This document shows, in pieces, positions 46,273-58,986 of a stretch of 64,000 nucleotides of DNA (its first letter is position 1; each line of letters opens with the position of its first letter). The stretch lies in assembly GCF_010015445.1 (NCBI RefSeq), contig NC_053134.1, positions 5,626,636 to 5,690,635 on the forward strand, written 5' to 3'. This DNA comes from Perca fluviatilis (Eukaryota; Chordata; Actinopteri; Perciformes; Percidae). Below the pieces are notes generated by a model. It did not search any database. It saw nothing but the letters and a program-made list of their open reading frames with translations, and was not told the DNA's origin. A program made the translations under genes and the position numbers.

Positions 46273-47916
46273 TCCACGTTGACTCTCTTTTGTTTTTTTC
46301 CTCTCTTCTCCTCTTAGCTCGCGATTGGAAAAAGCCTTCAGCCGTCCCCCCCCCTTTCTCCTCCTTCATCACCTCCCGTTTCCCCTCACTCAGTCTCTCA
46401 TGTTTGCGGGGCCTAATGAGAAGCAGCTTGTTTGTGGTGTGAGTCTGCGTGTGCGCCTGTGCGTCCGTGTGCGACCGTGTGATGAAATGGCAACGGCTCT
46501 GATTGTCTGGCATCTAGCTGTGGCTGCATTCTGCCAAAAGTCATCATCTGACTCGCCGATGGGGATGATGGCCCATTTGACTAATGCTCCTCCGCAAAAC
46601 GGGCCAACAATGCCGAAGAAAGAGTGGACAGGGCGGGTTGGGCGGGTGGGGGTTGGTTCAGGACCATATCAGATTGGTACCGGTTCAATTCAACCGACCC
46701 AGATTTGGAAAGCCGATCAAAAGAAGTCACCAGGGCCTTTCGAGCATCCTTTGGCCGAGTGTCTTTGCGCGTGTGTTTTATAGCAAATCCTCGATATTCT
46801 GTACCCGTACAACATGTAACACCTCCACCACTGTGCCACGCTTGAACAATAACCCCCCCCCCCCTCGGTGTGTTCACGCACATCAGTTGTGACACCTGTA
46901 AAAGGGGACGACTGAGCAACAAAAAAAAAACACAGGGTAGAGACAGAAAATGGCGTGATAAGGGCACTGGGGAGAGACAAAGAGAAACACTCAGGGAGAG
47001 AAATAGAGAGGAGAGAAAAGGAGGCCAGTCGCCAGCGACAAAACACTACTGATTTAACAACACGAGTGCATTTGTTGAACTGGCTTCGGCACAATTGCGT
47101 CCCATTGTGAGTAAACCTGTAAGCCATTTGCAGCACAAAGGTTACAAAAGCCTGGATATCACCTCTATTAGCACTTGGCTGATGTATGACGCCAATAAAA
47201 ACGACAAAACACACGTGGGGTGCCAAACTTGCAGGTGTGCCCGTTCTTCAAGAGCTCTCAGTGTGTTCCTGGGGGCCAGGACAGGCAGAAACCGCCTCTG
47301 ACACTTTAATAAAGCACCATTAATGTGCTCACACACACACACACACAACCTCAGAGGGGAAGGAGTGGTAGTCACGGTGAAAGCGAAGAGAAGTTGAACA
47401 CGGTGGCGACAGACAGCCGGAATAAACCTACTTATCGGGCAGCATGGGCGGGCAGTCATCAGACAAGGAAAAAAAAAAGCCCACAACTCACTGAGGAGTT
47501 ACTTTTCTCTGCGAGGACACATCTGCAAGCTCTTGTTTTTACCGTAATTTTCCTCGTAGATCATTTCATGGTGGTTGCAACCGAGTGCGATTGTGTGTTT
47601 GACCTCAGACTCCCTTTAAGTACACAATACAACTAGGGCACTTTGTGCACATTCTTCAGTGTGGCGTCACAAACACAACAGCGCACATCCAGGCGACTAT
47701 CCAGCGTTACCCTGATGTGATACATGTGAACGAAGGCACGCTTTGCCAAGCCCATCTACTCCTCTCTTCTCGTTTTCCCCTTCATCCCTTGTTTTCTTTC
47801 TCTTCCTCCCATTAGTTTTCATTTTGTAACCCCCTTCACTTTTGGCATGGGACTTAAAATATGTTGCAGTATCAAGACAGACCTCAGTGAATTTGAATCT
47901 GACGGACATATGACAC

Positions 47917-48081
47917 GAGTCAAGTTTATTGTTTGGTCAGAACAAGTAAAAGTCAAGTCTCAAGTCTGGTTGAGACAAGTGTCAAGTCAAGAAAGGTGAA
48001 AGTCAAGCCTCAAGTCTTGTCAAGTCTCAGGTCCTAGAGGGCAGGTCCAAGTCTCAAGTTTGGTCATAATAGGTGTCAAGT
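47917..48081 (+). repeat. CAAGTC minisatellite, left part
   Basis: Degenerate array of CAAGTCAAGTCTCAAGT modules with linkers such as TTTGGTCAGAACAAGT and CTCAGGTCCTAGAGGG. It is separated from its continuation (49358-50240) by the hAT-like element at 48090-49349. Confidence 0.9.
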
Positions 48082-48089
48082 GTCTAGAC

Positions 48090-48442
48090 TAGGGCTGTCA
48101 ATCGATTAAAAAAAATTAACTAATTAATCGCACAATTTGCTGTAGTTAATCGCGATTAATCGCGTTTTTAAAAAGCTTGTAGTAATGGATATTTAAATGC
48201 TAAATCACTTAACTTTACAATTATGAAGAGAAAACAAACAAGGAAAGGTTCTGCTAAGTTCAGAATGTTTAATATCTTTCAGAACAACAGCAGCAACAAT
48301 TTGGCTTATTTAGTCCTGCTGAAGGCTGCTGAAACGGCTAGAAACTGTCTGACTTGAGAGCAGATTTTTTTCACTACCCCCAATATTAGCCACATACCTA
48401 ATATACCATATTCTGAATAATATACCATATTCTGAATAATAT

Positions 48443-48495
<53 letters not shown>

Positions 48496-49349
48496 ATAGA
48501 ATATAAATTACAATCTAGGCAGTACTTAATATCATAAATATTATAATATACATAGTGTTTAATCTGAATGACTAAGCAAAGCACATATATCTAAACACAG
48601 AAATGCACATCAATATCAATGTTACACATTAAACCAGTAACCCAAAACCACAAAGGTGTATGTTGGCCTAAAGGGAAAACATTGAGTGTAGTTTTAGATA
48701 GCGACGCTGTGCACAGCAATCCATTACCAATGTAAAGCGATTGACTACATTTCCCTTCCAGCACCGCAACCAGGAAGTAGCTTGTGTGACAGTGAGACGC
48801 ACCAATTTCAAACATTTACTGGAATATAGTCACGGATACTATCGAGTCGACAGCGTTAAACATCAGACTGCAAATAAGGTTTTATCAGCGTGACCAACGT
48901 AACAGTTATCAAGCAAACAAATGCGCGCAGTACATATCGGCAGCACAGCAGTAGCGAACAGACAAATCAAACTTAAACTGCAGCTCTATGTAGCGAAACA
49001 GCAGCTTACCGGTGGGCATCTCTCCTGACGAGACAACATGTCGGAACTATTACTCGGTCCCGTTTATAGCCCGCCCGTGCTCATTCATTTCTGGATTCTA
49101 ACACATCGTCTTTTTTCTCTTTTGGGATCTTACTGGTCCATGTTTCAACTCTTGACTGGCCCGTAGGCCTACTTCAATCAGGTAAATCCCTCCTAGAGTA
49201 GCGCCGCCTGCTCTTATGGAGACATATTACGTTTCTCAGCCGCCACATGAAGTAAACAAACACAGCTGCGTTAATTTCGTTAATTTTTTTTAACGAGTTA
49301 AATATTAAAAAATTAACGGAAAATTAACGCGTTAATTTTGACAGCCCTA
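48090..49349. mobile_element. hAT-like element (TAGGGCTGTCAA termini) with GTCTAGAC duplication
   Basis: 1,260 bp from TAGGGCTGTCAATCGATTAA to the inverse terminus TTAATTTTGACAGCCCTA, flanked by GTCTAGAC at 48082-48089 and 49350-49357. The 8-bp site fits the hAT preference (T at position 2, A at 7). Both ends carry AATTAACGCGTTAAT or TTAATCGCGATTAATCGCG sub-repeats. No transposase is legible, so it is non-autonomous. It contains a (TA)n array at 48447-48490. Confidence 0.92.
48447..48490. repeat. (TA)n microsatellite inside the hAT-like element
   Basis: 22 AT units, flanked by two short duplications of AATATACCATATTCTGAAT. Confidence 0.96.
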
Positions 49350-49357
49350 GTCTAGAC

Positions 49358-50240
49358 ATGTCTCAAGTCTTCTAAAGGGGATTGGCAATCCAAGTCTTGG
49401 TTTCTGAAACTCCAAGCCAAGTCTCAAGTCAGTCAAGACAGGTGCAAGTCAAGCCTCAAGTCTTATCAAATCTTAAAACCAAGTCTAGTATCAGGTCCTA
49501 CAGGGTAGGTCCAAATCAAGTCTCAAGTTTGGTCAGAATAAGTGTCAAGTCTTCGAGTCAGTAGAGACAGGTCCAAGTCAAGTCTCAAGTTTTGTCAAAA
49601 TAAGAATTGATTCAAGTCTAGAGATCTTGAGGGCAAGTCAAAATCAAGTTTCATGTTTGGTCAGAACAAGTAAAAGTCAAGTCTCAAGTCTGGTTGAACC
49701 AAGTGTCAAGTCAAGCCTCAAGTCTTGTCAAGTCTCAGGTCCTAAAGGGTAGGTCCAAGTCAAGTCTCAAGTTTGGTCAGAATAGGTGTCAAGTCAAGTG
49801 TCTAGGCAAGTCTTAAGTCTTATCAATGCGAGTGGCAATCCAAGTCTCGGTTCCAAAAGGGAAAATCCAAGTCTCAAGTCTCAAGTCAGTCAAGACAGGT
49901 GCAAGTCAAGCCTCAAGTCCTGTCAAATCTTAATCTCTTAATCTCAAGTCTCAGGTCCTAGAGGTCAAGTCCAAGTCAAGTCTCAAGTTTAGTCAAGAAA
50001 AATGTCAGTCGAGACAGGTCCAACTCATGTCTAAAGTCCTGTCAAAATAAGTAGTGATTCAAGTCTAAAGTTCTTGAGGGCAAGTCCAAGTCAAGTTTCG
50101 AGTGTCGTCAACAAAAGTGAAATCTTTTCAAAGCATGTCTCAATTCAATTTCCGAGTCAGTTAAAACAAGTTCAGGTCAAGTCTCCAATTTAGACAAGAC
50201 AAGTTAAAAGTCAAGTCTCAAATTCAAGTCCAAGAAACTG
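49358..50240 (+). repeat. CAAGTC minisatellite, right part
   Basis: About 880 bp of AAGTCAAGTCTCAAGTC modules with a higher-order period of about 450 bp: the left part plus 49358 onward realigns at about 49650-49950, and GTCTAGGC at 49800 corresponds to the hAT target site. Any open frames are artefacts. Confidence 0.92.
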
Positions 50241-50959
50241 AAAATTAGTAGTAGTTCTTTAAATAATTTCTGAAACATTATTAATCCAAACGACAAACTG
50301 GTTTTACTTTGCTAAATCAGAGTTGTTTCACAACACCAAGACATCAGGGTTAATTTGGTAATTACTCATTCATTATGAATGGTTCCACCTTCAACACTTC
50401 TCTATCATCACTCATCTATTTATTGCCTCTTTTGCTTTTTTATATCCCTTCCTACCTTCTTCCTGTCCCGCTCGGCTTGTCTGATACCTTGAGTGTGCCG
50501 TCAGCATTGGGGAGGAAATCACTTGCACATTGCAGCCCTGAGTTTCCAAAAGCTTTACACTATTAAGCCATAACAATTCACACTCTGAGCCAAGTTTATA
50601 GGGGGGGCTGGGAGGGCCTTGGATCTCAGAAGAACAGATCACTTACACTGAGAGCAGCAGGACACCTTCAATCTTTGGGCTTGCATCCTGGACTGAAAGG
50701 GCCTCTAGGAGAGGGGCTGCTATTGCCCACTACAGTGTAATTATGCCTGTAATGTTGTACAGGGGGAGTGGTGGAGAGTGGGGGGGGGGGTGGGGGAGGC
50801 GGGGCAGAGAGCGAGTGATAGCATTAAGGGATATTAGGGCGGGTGGGGTGTTCATTTTCATTAGGTTTTATGGGTTGGAAAAACATTGTCATGCATACCA
50901 ATTAGCCCCGGAACAGATGGCTCAATATGGTTGTATGTTTCGAAACAAGCATGCATGCA

Positions 50960-50961
<2 letters not shown>

Positions 50962-51043
<82 letters not shown>
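50962..51043. repeat. (CA)n microsatellite
   Basis: 82 bp of CA with one CG. Confidence 0.97.
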
Positions 51044-51045
<2 letters not shown>

Positions 51046-51396
51046 AGTGGTTGAAGAGTGCGTGTGCTGAAGGGAGGAGGAGCCTGACAGTAACAATCCA
51101 GACGACAGCATCAGGCCGGTCAACAGGAGGAGAGAGTTCAGGCTGACAGCTGTTTCCTTCCTTCTTTTTCTTTGCTTCCCTTTCTCCTTTCCTATTTCCT
51201 TCCCTGTTTTCCTTACCTCTGCTTCCCTTTCTCCTTTCCTAATTCCCCTTTCACTTTTTCTTACTGCCCTCCATCCCAGGCCAGGACCTCTGGAGCAAAA
51301 TCAAACCTGGATCAGTCTGTTCAACAGTCTCTCTGAGGAGGAAGCCATATGTTGACATACGCTGATGGAGAGGAGAGAGGGATCGCCTGATTATGC

Positions 51397-51398
<2 letters not shown>

Positions 51399-51435
<37 letters not shown>
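51399..51435. repeat. (TG)n microsatellite
   Basis: 37 bp of GT followed by GCGTGCATGCGTGCGC. Confidence 0.96.
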
Positions 51436-51439
<4 letters not shown>

Positions 51440-52680
51440 CATGCGTGCGCATACAGCCCAGTGTCTTTGTGAGATCCCAGATGCAGAACACTGTCAAATC
51501 AACAAAAAAGGGTTTTGAGGGCCAAAAGTGACACTGAAGACTGTATCTAGCTGACATTTTGGGCTGATATTCAGTCTCTTCAAATCAGGTTTCTTTTTCT
51601 TCTTTTTCTGGTTTTAAGTCGGCATTTTTCTCTGAACTGTATTCATGTTAAGAGTTGAAAAGCCCCTCAACGCAGTAAGGCAGTCAAGAGACACTCACAC
51701 TGAAGGGAATAATAATAGCATTTTCCACATAATAATGATCCTAATCATAATAATAAAACACTTTTAGTGCATATTTGTGAATAGTTCCAACAGAATGCAT
51801 CAATTCTGCAGTCTTCCCATACACAACCTGTGCTGTATTGATCAATTCTACAATAGTTATGTAACAACAAACCTGTATAATGCCCATCATATCAGATGGA
51901 TGACTCAGTGACAAGTCAATATCCAATCTGTAAGAGGGCAAAAAAAACCATCAAAACAAGCTGACTGATAAAGCCACCACCATTTCCCCAGCCTATAAAG
52001 TTGCTACATATACAGTTGCCTACTTTCAAGGGACTTTGTCATTCATTTGGAGCCATATTTCTGTCCAGAAAACATCTGGCTCTTGAGCTGCTAAATGCTC
52101 CGCTGCATCCACTAGCTAGCAACAGGGCTGATGAGCGTGGTGAGACTGAACCATACAGTAAATGGGCCACAAAACCAAAGCAATGAGGTAAGAGAGGCCA
52201 CAGAGCTCCACTTATCCACAGCGTTGGATAATAATTCTAACGCAGCATGTAATATTATCAACAATACTGATGAATGCAGGTTAAAAGGGTTGGTTCATGC
52301 CAAATACAAAAACTATTTCCCGCCTTACCTTGTACCTGTATCTGAACCTTGAAGACAGCTTTTATTTCTATGAATTCATTGAGTCTCTAAGAAAACTGCA
52401 CACAGTGAGGTCAGTGGATTATCAGGGACACTGCTTCTGGAAAGATGTTGTTAAACTCTTTGAGTGCAACCAATCAAAATCTCTTTTACCTTCTTTGTTA
52501 TTGCGGCAGCTGCAATCTCAGAGACAGATATCTCAACCCCGAAACCATCTGCATGGCTAGAGCTCAATAAAGGTAGTTTTTTTGCGTGTTTAAATCAAAA
52601 GGCCCCTTTTGTGCGACTTCTCATCCCTTGTCCACAGCGGTCCTCTCACTTCTGACTGGCTTTTAGAGCTCTACACATGT
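51440..52680. other. Intronic stretch without recognised features
   Basis: AT-rich unique-looking sequence. Several short overlapping plus-strand frames (52001-52655) show no codon pattern or family resemblance and lack splice-compatible continuity. Confidence 0.5.
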
Positions 52681-53227
52681 AGAAGCAGGGCGGGCGGGCG
52701 GGCACAGGTGCGTCCCCCCCCCTTCCTTCGGAGATTTTACACTAGCAAACACTTCAGCTGTGGCGTTAGCCACGGCTCAGTGGGTCTGAATGGGGGAGGC
52801 GCTAACAGGCTAGCGCTGCAGTCCCGGAGCCCACTGATCTGTGCTACTCACCAATAACAGACAGCAGAGACTCCCTGGCTCTCTGGGGCCATTAGGATGC
52901 ATGAGTGAGAGCCGTGCTAAATGGGACAATACACAGAGGTGTGTACAAGGGTAAATACAATCCAGTTTATATGGAGCGGCAGATACACTGCGGGTAAGCT
53001 CAACTAACATGTAATTCCTTTGGCTAACCTTGGAATTGCATTACTCTGCGTGTTTGTCTTTGCATGCGTACGTGTGTGTGTGTTGTGATATAGGGATTAA
53101 GCGCAGTGTTACAGCATGACTGAGGTCTCTATATTTAGGGCCGTGCTGTTACATTTCCAAGCCATTATCTAGACCTGTGGGGACACGCACAGATTTCAGT
53201 GCGGCAGAAAACACACACCCAGACATG

Positions 53228-53270
53228 CACACACACACACACACACAGACACACACACACACACACACAC
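53228..53270. repeat. (CA)n microsatellite
   Basis: CA array with one GA interruption. Confidence 0.95.
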
Positions 53271-54254
53271 AAATACACAATGCACTAACAGTGGTGTATT
53301 TTGGTGCACAGGCAGACCTACATCCAATCTCTTATCTCCTGAACAGTAAGAGGAGAGAAATGGAGAGGCCTGTCTGCTCTCCATCCCTCTAAATGTTTAA
53401 TGAACCATCGCTCTCCGTCTCCCTTCCTCCCGCTACTCTCTCTCTCTGTCTCTCTCTCTCTCTCCCTGATGCTCAGCCCTCACCCATCATCTACTTTCTC
53501 TCACTTCATCCTTGTTTGTCTGTCTCGCTCCTCCTGCAGGCTAACAGACACCACATATTGGTTCAGGATGAGGTCTGAATGTTGACGAGGAGGAAGAGGA
53601 GGAAGAGGAGGAATCTGCATCCTATTTCCCCTTCATAACCCAACGTCCCTCTGGCCTGAATCCAGCCTCGCCAAATTTATCATTTGTTCTCACTCAACTT
53701 TTCACTCGATGTTTGAAATTTTGCAATTTGTCGGGCCAGGCAGCACTTTCCTCTGATGGGACAGTTTGGGGTTGACAGTATTACTTGCGTTCTGATTGGA
53801 TGCTAGCCTGTGTGTTTTCATGTTAACCACATGAGGAAAGCAGGCGGCGGCGCTGATCCAGCGCCTAAGTGCTTGTAATGTAACTGGCAAATATTTTTGG
53901 CATGAGGGGAAAAAATTGTGAGAATGCTGTGGTGCTATTTGTGAACTCCACAGTCACAGCTGTTATTGTTTAGACAACCAGATTTGGCTGTGCAGGATAA
54001 ATGCCGTTCTGTTTTATTAGGCCTAATCTACTGCACTCTTCTTTATCTCTTAATTCCGAAGAAGCAGTCTTTATCTTTTTACCTGTTCTGAATAAGCTGC
54101 TTTTACCAGTTAAACAGCTCTGGCAAATCTGTTTGTGTCTGTTAATCTACTCCAAATACATCGTTTACAGGTTAAACTTTTAATCTCCATTTGCCGACAG
54201 CTAAATTGGAAAATCTGTCACACTTCAGCGAGCACATGTTGGTCAAATTAGGAG

Positions 54255-55225
54255 ACTGGATCCAGGTAGATCTGAAGACTTTACTTGTCTTAAGTCACAT
54301 AAAAGATGACTTGAACTTGTCTGCTTGTCTGCTGTCTTGGCTTACTTGAGATTTGACTCCCGGAAGACCTGTGTTGACTCAAGTTTTGAAAACCGATGCA
54401 GTTAAGACAGGAACTGGGAGACCATTACAATGTGGCTTACATATTTAATTATAAGGGCATTGTATTGACAGGGCTTGGTTTAAGCCATGTTGAGAAAAAC
54501 AAGGAAAAGTTGTACAGGTTTATACTGGGCTATTTTAATAGTCAGTATTTAGAGACCAATTGGTACAACTGAGAAGCACTTTGCTGAACTTGTCCTCAAG
54601 AACTTGAGGCTTGACTTGGACTTGTTTGACCAGACTTGAAACTCGACACTACTGTGTACTTTTTTCGACAATTACAATTTGTTTTGGACTTCTCACCACT
54701 GACTTGAGATTTGACTTCAATAACTTGAGACTTGACTTGGACTTATTTTGAAAACACCTACAATTTGAATTATATCAACTGACTTAATACTTGACTCATA
54801 ACTTGTTTTGACAAGACTTCCAATTTCTTTTGGAATTGTCAGCACTGATTAAGACGTGTCTGTAAGAACTTGAGACTCTACTTGGACTTGACAAAATCTG
54901 ACTTATGTCAACTGACTTGAGACTCGACTCAAGACTTGTTTTGACAGGACTTACAATTTATTTTGGAATTGTCCCTCTCTGACTTGAGACTTGTCTTTAA
55001 GAACTTGAGACTTGACTTGGACGTGTTTTCGAAAATACTTGAGTTTCGACACGTGTCAGCTGACTTGAAAATGGCAGACTTGTTTTCACAAGACTTGAGC
55101 TTTGTTTTGCATTTCGCAAACACCTTGGAGGACTCCAGGCTTAATTCGGACATGTCTCCACTGACGTGCGACGCGACTTGTGACTTGCTTGGACTAGACT
55201 TGAGACTTGACTTGGAAAGACTGAA
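54255..55225 (-). repeat. CAAGTC minisatellite, inverted second array
   Basis: About 970 bp of GACTTGAGACTTGACTTGGA modules, the reverse complement of the 47917-50240 family, with linkers such as TTTTGACAAGACTT. It is more diverged than the first array. The two arrays are about 4 kb apart and inverted. Confidence 0.9.
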
Positions 55226-55937
55226 AGACTTTGTCTGGAACTAATAAATAAATAAGTCCTCTCAGGCAATAAAGGGAATTGCTATTTATTGTGAATAAGT
55301 AACAATTGTTCCTAACAGGTATAAACACAGCTGGTTTGCTTTCTTACTGAATGAAAGACTATTGGGAGAAGAAAGACTCTCAACATTTCTCTGATTTAGT
55401 TTTGCCTGGTCCCTCTGAAGGGCATTTAAAATATGTAAAAATAAAACTCCACTGTGAAAATATACACATAATACACTAGACAAACGACAAAGTGTGTGTT
55501 TCCATGCTTGTTTGCGTGTGAATGTGTACGAGTGTGGGTGTAAGCAAGCGAGTGTACTTCTACTCCCAGCCCCAGGACTTTCAAATTATTCCGAGGCTCC
55601 TCCAAAACACACTTCAGAATTTTTGTCTGCTTTCCAAACTCATTACTTTAGTAGGGCAAATCAAACAGGGCGCATTAAACGGAACTCAAACGTGAAGAGA
55701 GTGGAGTGAGTGTGTGTACGTGGCGGAGAGAGACGCGAGTGTGCCTGTGTGTTAATTAGAAGGATGCTGCTCTAATTAATGGCCTATGAATAGCCATGCT
55801 GGGTGAGGAGTCAAGGTTAGACACCTGTGTGGCCATATTGATGCTGGAGCGAAATTCCTTCTCGGGGTCTATTAAATTACACCGATTTAATGTAAATACA
55901 ATATTGGCAGCCTCATCTGCTGCTGAGCCAAGAAAGG

Positions 55938-55939
<2 letters not shown>

Positions 55940-55981
<42 letters not shown>
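55940..55981. repeat. (TG)n microsatellite
   Basis: 42 bp of GT between two stretches that look like ordinary unique DNA. Confidence 0.96.
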
Positions 55982-55984
<3 letters not shown>

Positions 55985-56396
55985 AAAGACAGTGAATGTA
56001 TCCAACAAGGATGATGTCAGAGCAATTAGAGAACACATGAATCACCACTGGGGAGGGAATGACCTCGGAGCACCACAGAGAAAGAGTCAATTACTCCATC
56101 ATACCGGAACCTGGCAGTACTACACGTTATTTATTACTCATTTCAGAAGTGATATTATGACTTTGCCGTGCTCTGTGGTAACATCCATTTGTTATAATCC
56201 CCGGAATTATTATTTAGTTGTGCCCCTTTCAAATTAGCAAATTGAGTTTTTTTTTTTAGCTTAAGCAATGAGCACTTCTGAAGACTTTTTAAGGCCTAAC
56301 TGACTCACATTTAATAACCGACTTTCACAGCGATTTACACTCAGGTTTTCGTTAGCTGGATCAAACCACAGGATCATAGATTCTGCTCGTTAAAAA

Positions 56397-56830
56397 TAGA
56401 GATGTTCCGATACCAGTATCGGTATGAGCTCCGATACCGCATAAAACGCTGGTATCGGTTTCGGGAAGTACTGGAGTTTATGCACCGATCCGATACCTCG
56501 TAATAAAGCCCTAAAGAAAATTTATTATTATTATTATTATTTATGTTCTTTTTCCGTTATAACTGACTGTCAAACTGGATAATAAAAGAAAGTTCTGTGG
56601 CATTCATCATTTGTGTTTGTTCATGTTTCACAAAGAGTTTAACCTGAGCCAGACAGACAACAAAGAGAAATCATATCACATCCATACAGGGAGAGTAGTA
56701 TACGGCTGTTAAAACATAATAAAATATATGACACACTGGTATCGGATCGGTACTCGGTATCGGCCGATACGCAAGTTCAGGTATCGGAATCGGTATCGGG
56801 AAGCAAAAAAATGGTATCGGGCCATCCGTT
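56397..56830. mobile_element. hAT-like element with GTTAAAAA duplication
   Basis: 434 bp from TAGAGATGTTCCGATACC to GGTATCGGGCCATCCGTT, with GTTAAAAA at 56389-56396 and 56831-56838. The site has T at position 2 and A at 7. Both ends are packed with GGTATCGG/CCGATACC sub-repeats. Non-coding. Confidence 0.88.
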
Positions 56831-58108
56831 GTTAAAAAGGCACACGTTTGAAAGCTCGTGACGGCTTCGATCGCTCTGGAGCTCGAGCAAGAGGCGATGG
56901 GTTCAAATCATAAACAAGCTAACATGTACCATATGTCTGTTTTTTTCGGTTTTTTTGCAGCTGAGTGCAAAGTCCTGATAATCAACCAACATTACCACAT
57001 CAAAGTTGTAACAACATTTATGATTTATGACGTGTGCGTTGGGCTTTACCAACAAAACTCCCTGCGAATTAGCCGGACATCAAACAACATTTAAGTCCAA
57101 TATGCCTTTCATTCCCACAAAATAGTGTATACTTCTATCTGAATGAAAGCCACAGGAATGCCCCTCCATAATGGTAAAATCTGCATTCTATTATATCTTG
57201 TTTGTTCGCTGATGTCATCTTAGATTTTTTTTTTTGCCATGGTGCGTTGCGATTGGCTTTTGGTCAACCAGTTGTTGTGAAGTTCTTTTGTGGGCTTGTT
57301 TCTTCGTCAAGCTGTGCAAACAGGGCCGTTCAGTTGTTGCATTCATCTGCGGCTCATACTTCACCATGATTGAAAACACTTATCTGGAAAGTATGAATCA
57401 CTGACTTAAGCAACGAGTCCCTGTCATGACAGTTTTGAAGTTTCGGCGCAGTTACACAAACAAATTATTGCTCGGAGTCCAAATAAGATATATCTTGTGG
57501 TTGCAAAGGGTTATGGTCTTTTGAGGCTTAATGACGGAGGACAAATTGGAATGTTTAGGATTTCTCCCTTTGGGATTACTGAGAGTTGGAAAACCCATTC
57601 AAACCTGCCGTGGTATATTTGAACAAAAGCTGTCTTTCTACTCTACTACTTTCAACTGATATCCTGATATAGTTCAACTGACATAGTTGGATCTAGCAGT
57701 TTCTGGAGAACTGTCTACTTTACAGTTTGATACCATTTGTTGCAGTGCCTCCGGGTCTCCATTGGTATCCAGCGAAGCTGCTGTGAATCCAATCCGACTA
57801 CAGCTGCCTTCTGTCATGAAGGAACAAGCGACGAACGTTTTAGAGCTACACGAGGGGAGTGTTTGAAAGACAAATTGTAATGTAAAATGTTTACGATGCC
57901 TTTTCACCTGGCCTTTAAAGCCACATTGTGTCTTAATACCAAGTCACTTCATCTTCTTCTTAAGGTCTTTAGGTTGAAGGCGATAGACAAACCAAAGGGC
58001 GGAGGGGAAGATATACTGCAATACAGGATTACCGTTTATACACATTTTGCACTTCCTGCAAGAGTGTTAGAATTTCAGCATTGACGCGTGTACGGCCTAC
58101 TTCCTTTT

Positions 58109-58113
<5 letters not shown>

Positions 58114-58169
<56 letters not shown>
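58114..58169. repeat. (TG)n microsatellite
   Basis: 56 bp of GT. Confidence 0.97.
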
Positions 58170-58176
<7 letters not shown>

Positions 58177-58681
58177 AGAGCATTCTCCAACAGATCAATA
58201 CGCCGGATCCATTCTAGTTTGTTAAGAGTAATAGGCATGGATGTGAAGAGAGGGGAGGGAGGCTAACGGGCGCTGATTTAGCCAGGCTGCACCGGACCCA
58301 TTTACTTCTCGGCTGCAGCTAACAGGGTTTCTCTTGCCTCCAAAACACTTTGTACTGCCATCGCAGCGCTGTACACGGCAGAAGAAAAATTACCCCCATT
58401 ATGTAATCTCTATAATGATTCCTATTGACAAAGCAGAGGCTACAATGGCGGTACTGTAAATTACTCTAAACACCATTACTCTTGACAGCTCCTTTTGAGT
58501 GTGTGTGCATGTCTGTGTTTGTTTGAGAGTTGACGTGTGTGTGCGTGCGTGTGTGTGTGTGTGTGTGTCAGTGAGTGAATGATTGACTGTGCATGCACAA
58601 GTGCGGGAGCGCCGCTCTCACGGTGAAATTGAACTGGGGCTCAGGTGAGAAACAGAGCAATGCTTCAGCACAGAGAGGGAG

Positions 58682-58731
58682 GAAGAAGAAGAAGAAGAAG
58701 AAGAAGAAGAAGAAGAAGAAGAAGAAGAAGA
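58682..58731. repeat. (GAA)16 trinucleotide array
   Basis: About 50 bp of pure GAA; TTC on the coding strand, i.e. pyrimidine in the transcript, opposite in sense to the 31512 tract. Confidence 0.97.
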
Positions 58732-58980
58732 GAGGAGGACGTGGCGTCAAACACCCCGAGGACTTTGCAGACAACGTAGAACAAGCCTGTTTGGGTTAAA
58801 GAGGAAATGGGGGGAGGGGGGGGGAGAAGAAGAACAAGGGGAGATGGGAAAAGAGAAGGGGAACAAAGGGGGCCTGACAGGGAGATTGAGAGATGGGGAG
58901 ATTGATGGCATGTAATGATGAAACGGATGGAGGACGAGACAAGAGAGACATGCACGCCAGAAGCCATTACTCATCTGGAG

Positions 58981-58986
58981 CGCGCG

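Noticed and set aside
47917..50240. CRISPR-like array
   Set aside because: The short repeats are degenerate, with no constant spacer length; the context is vertebrate intron.
54929..55244. Ser/Lys-rich frames of 74-93 residues
   Set aside because: They are translations of the inverted CAAGTC minisatellite.
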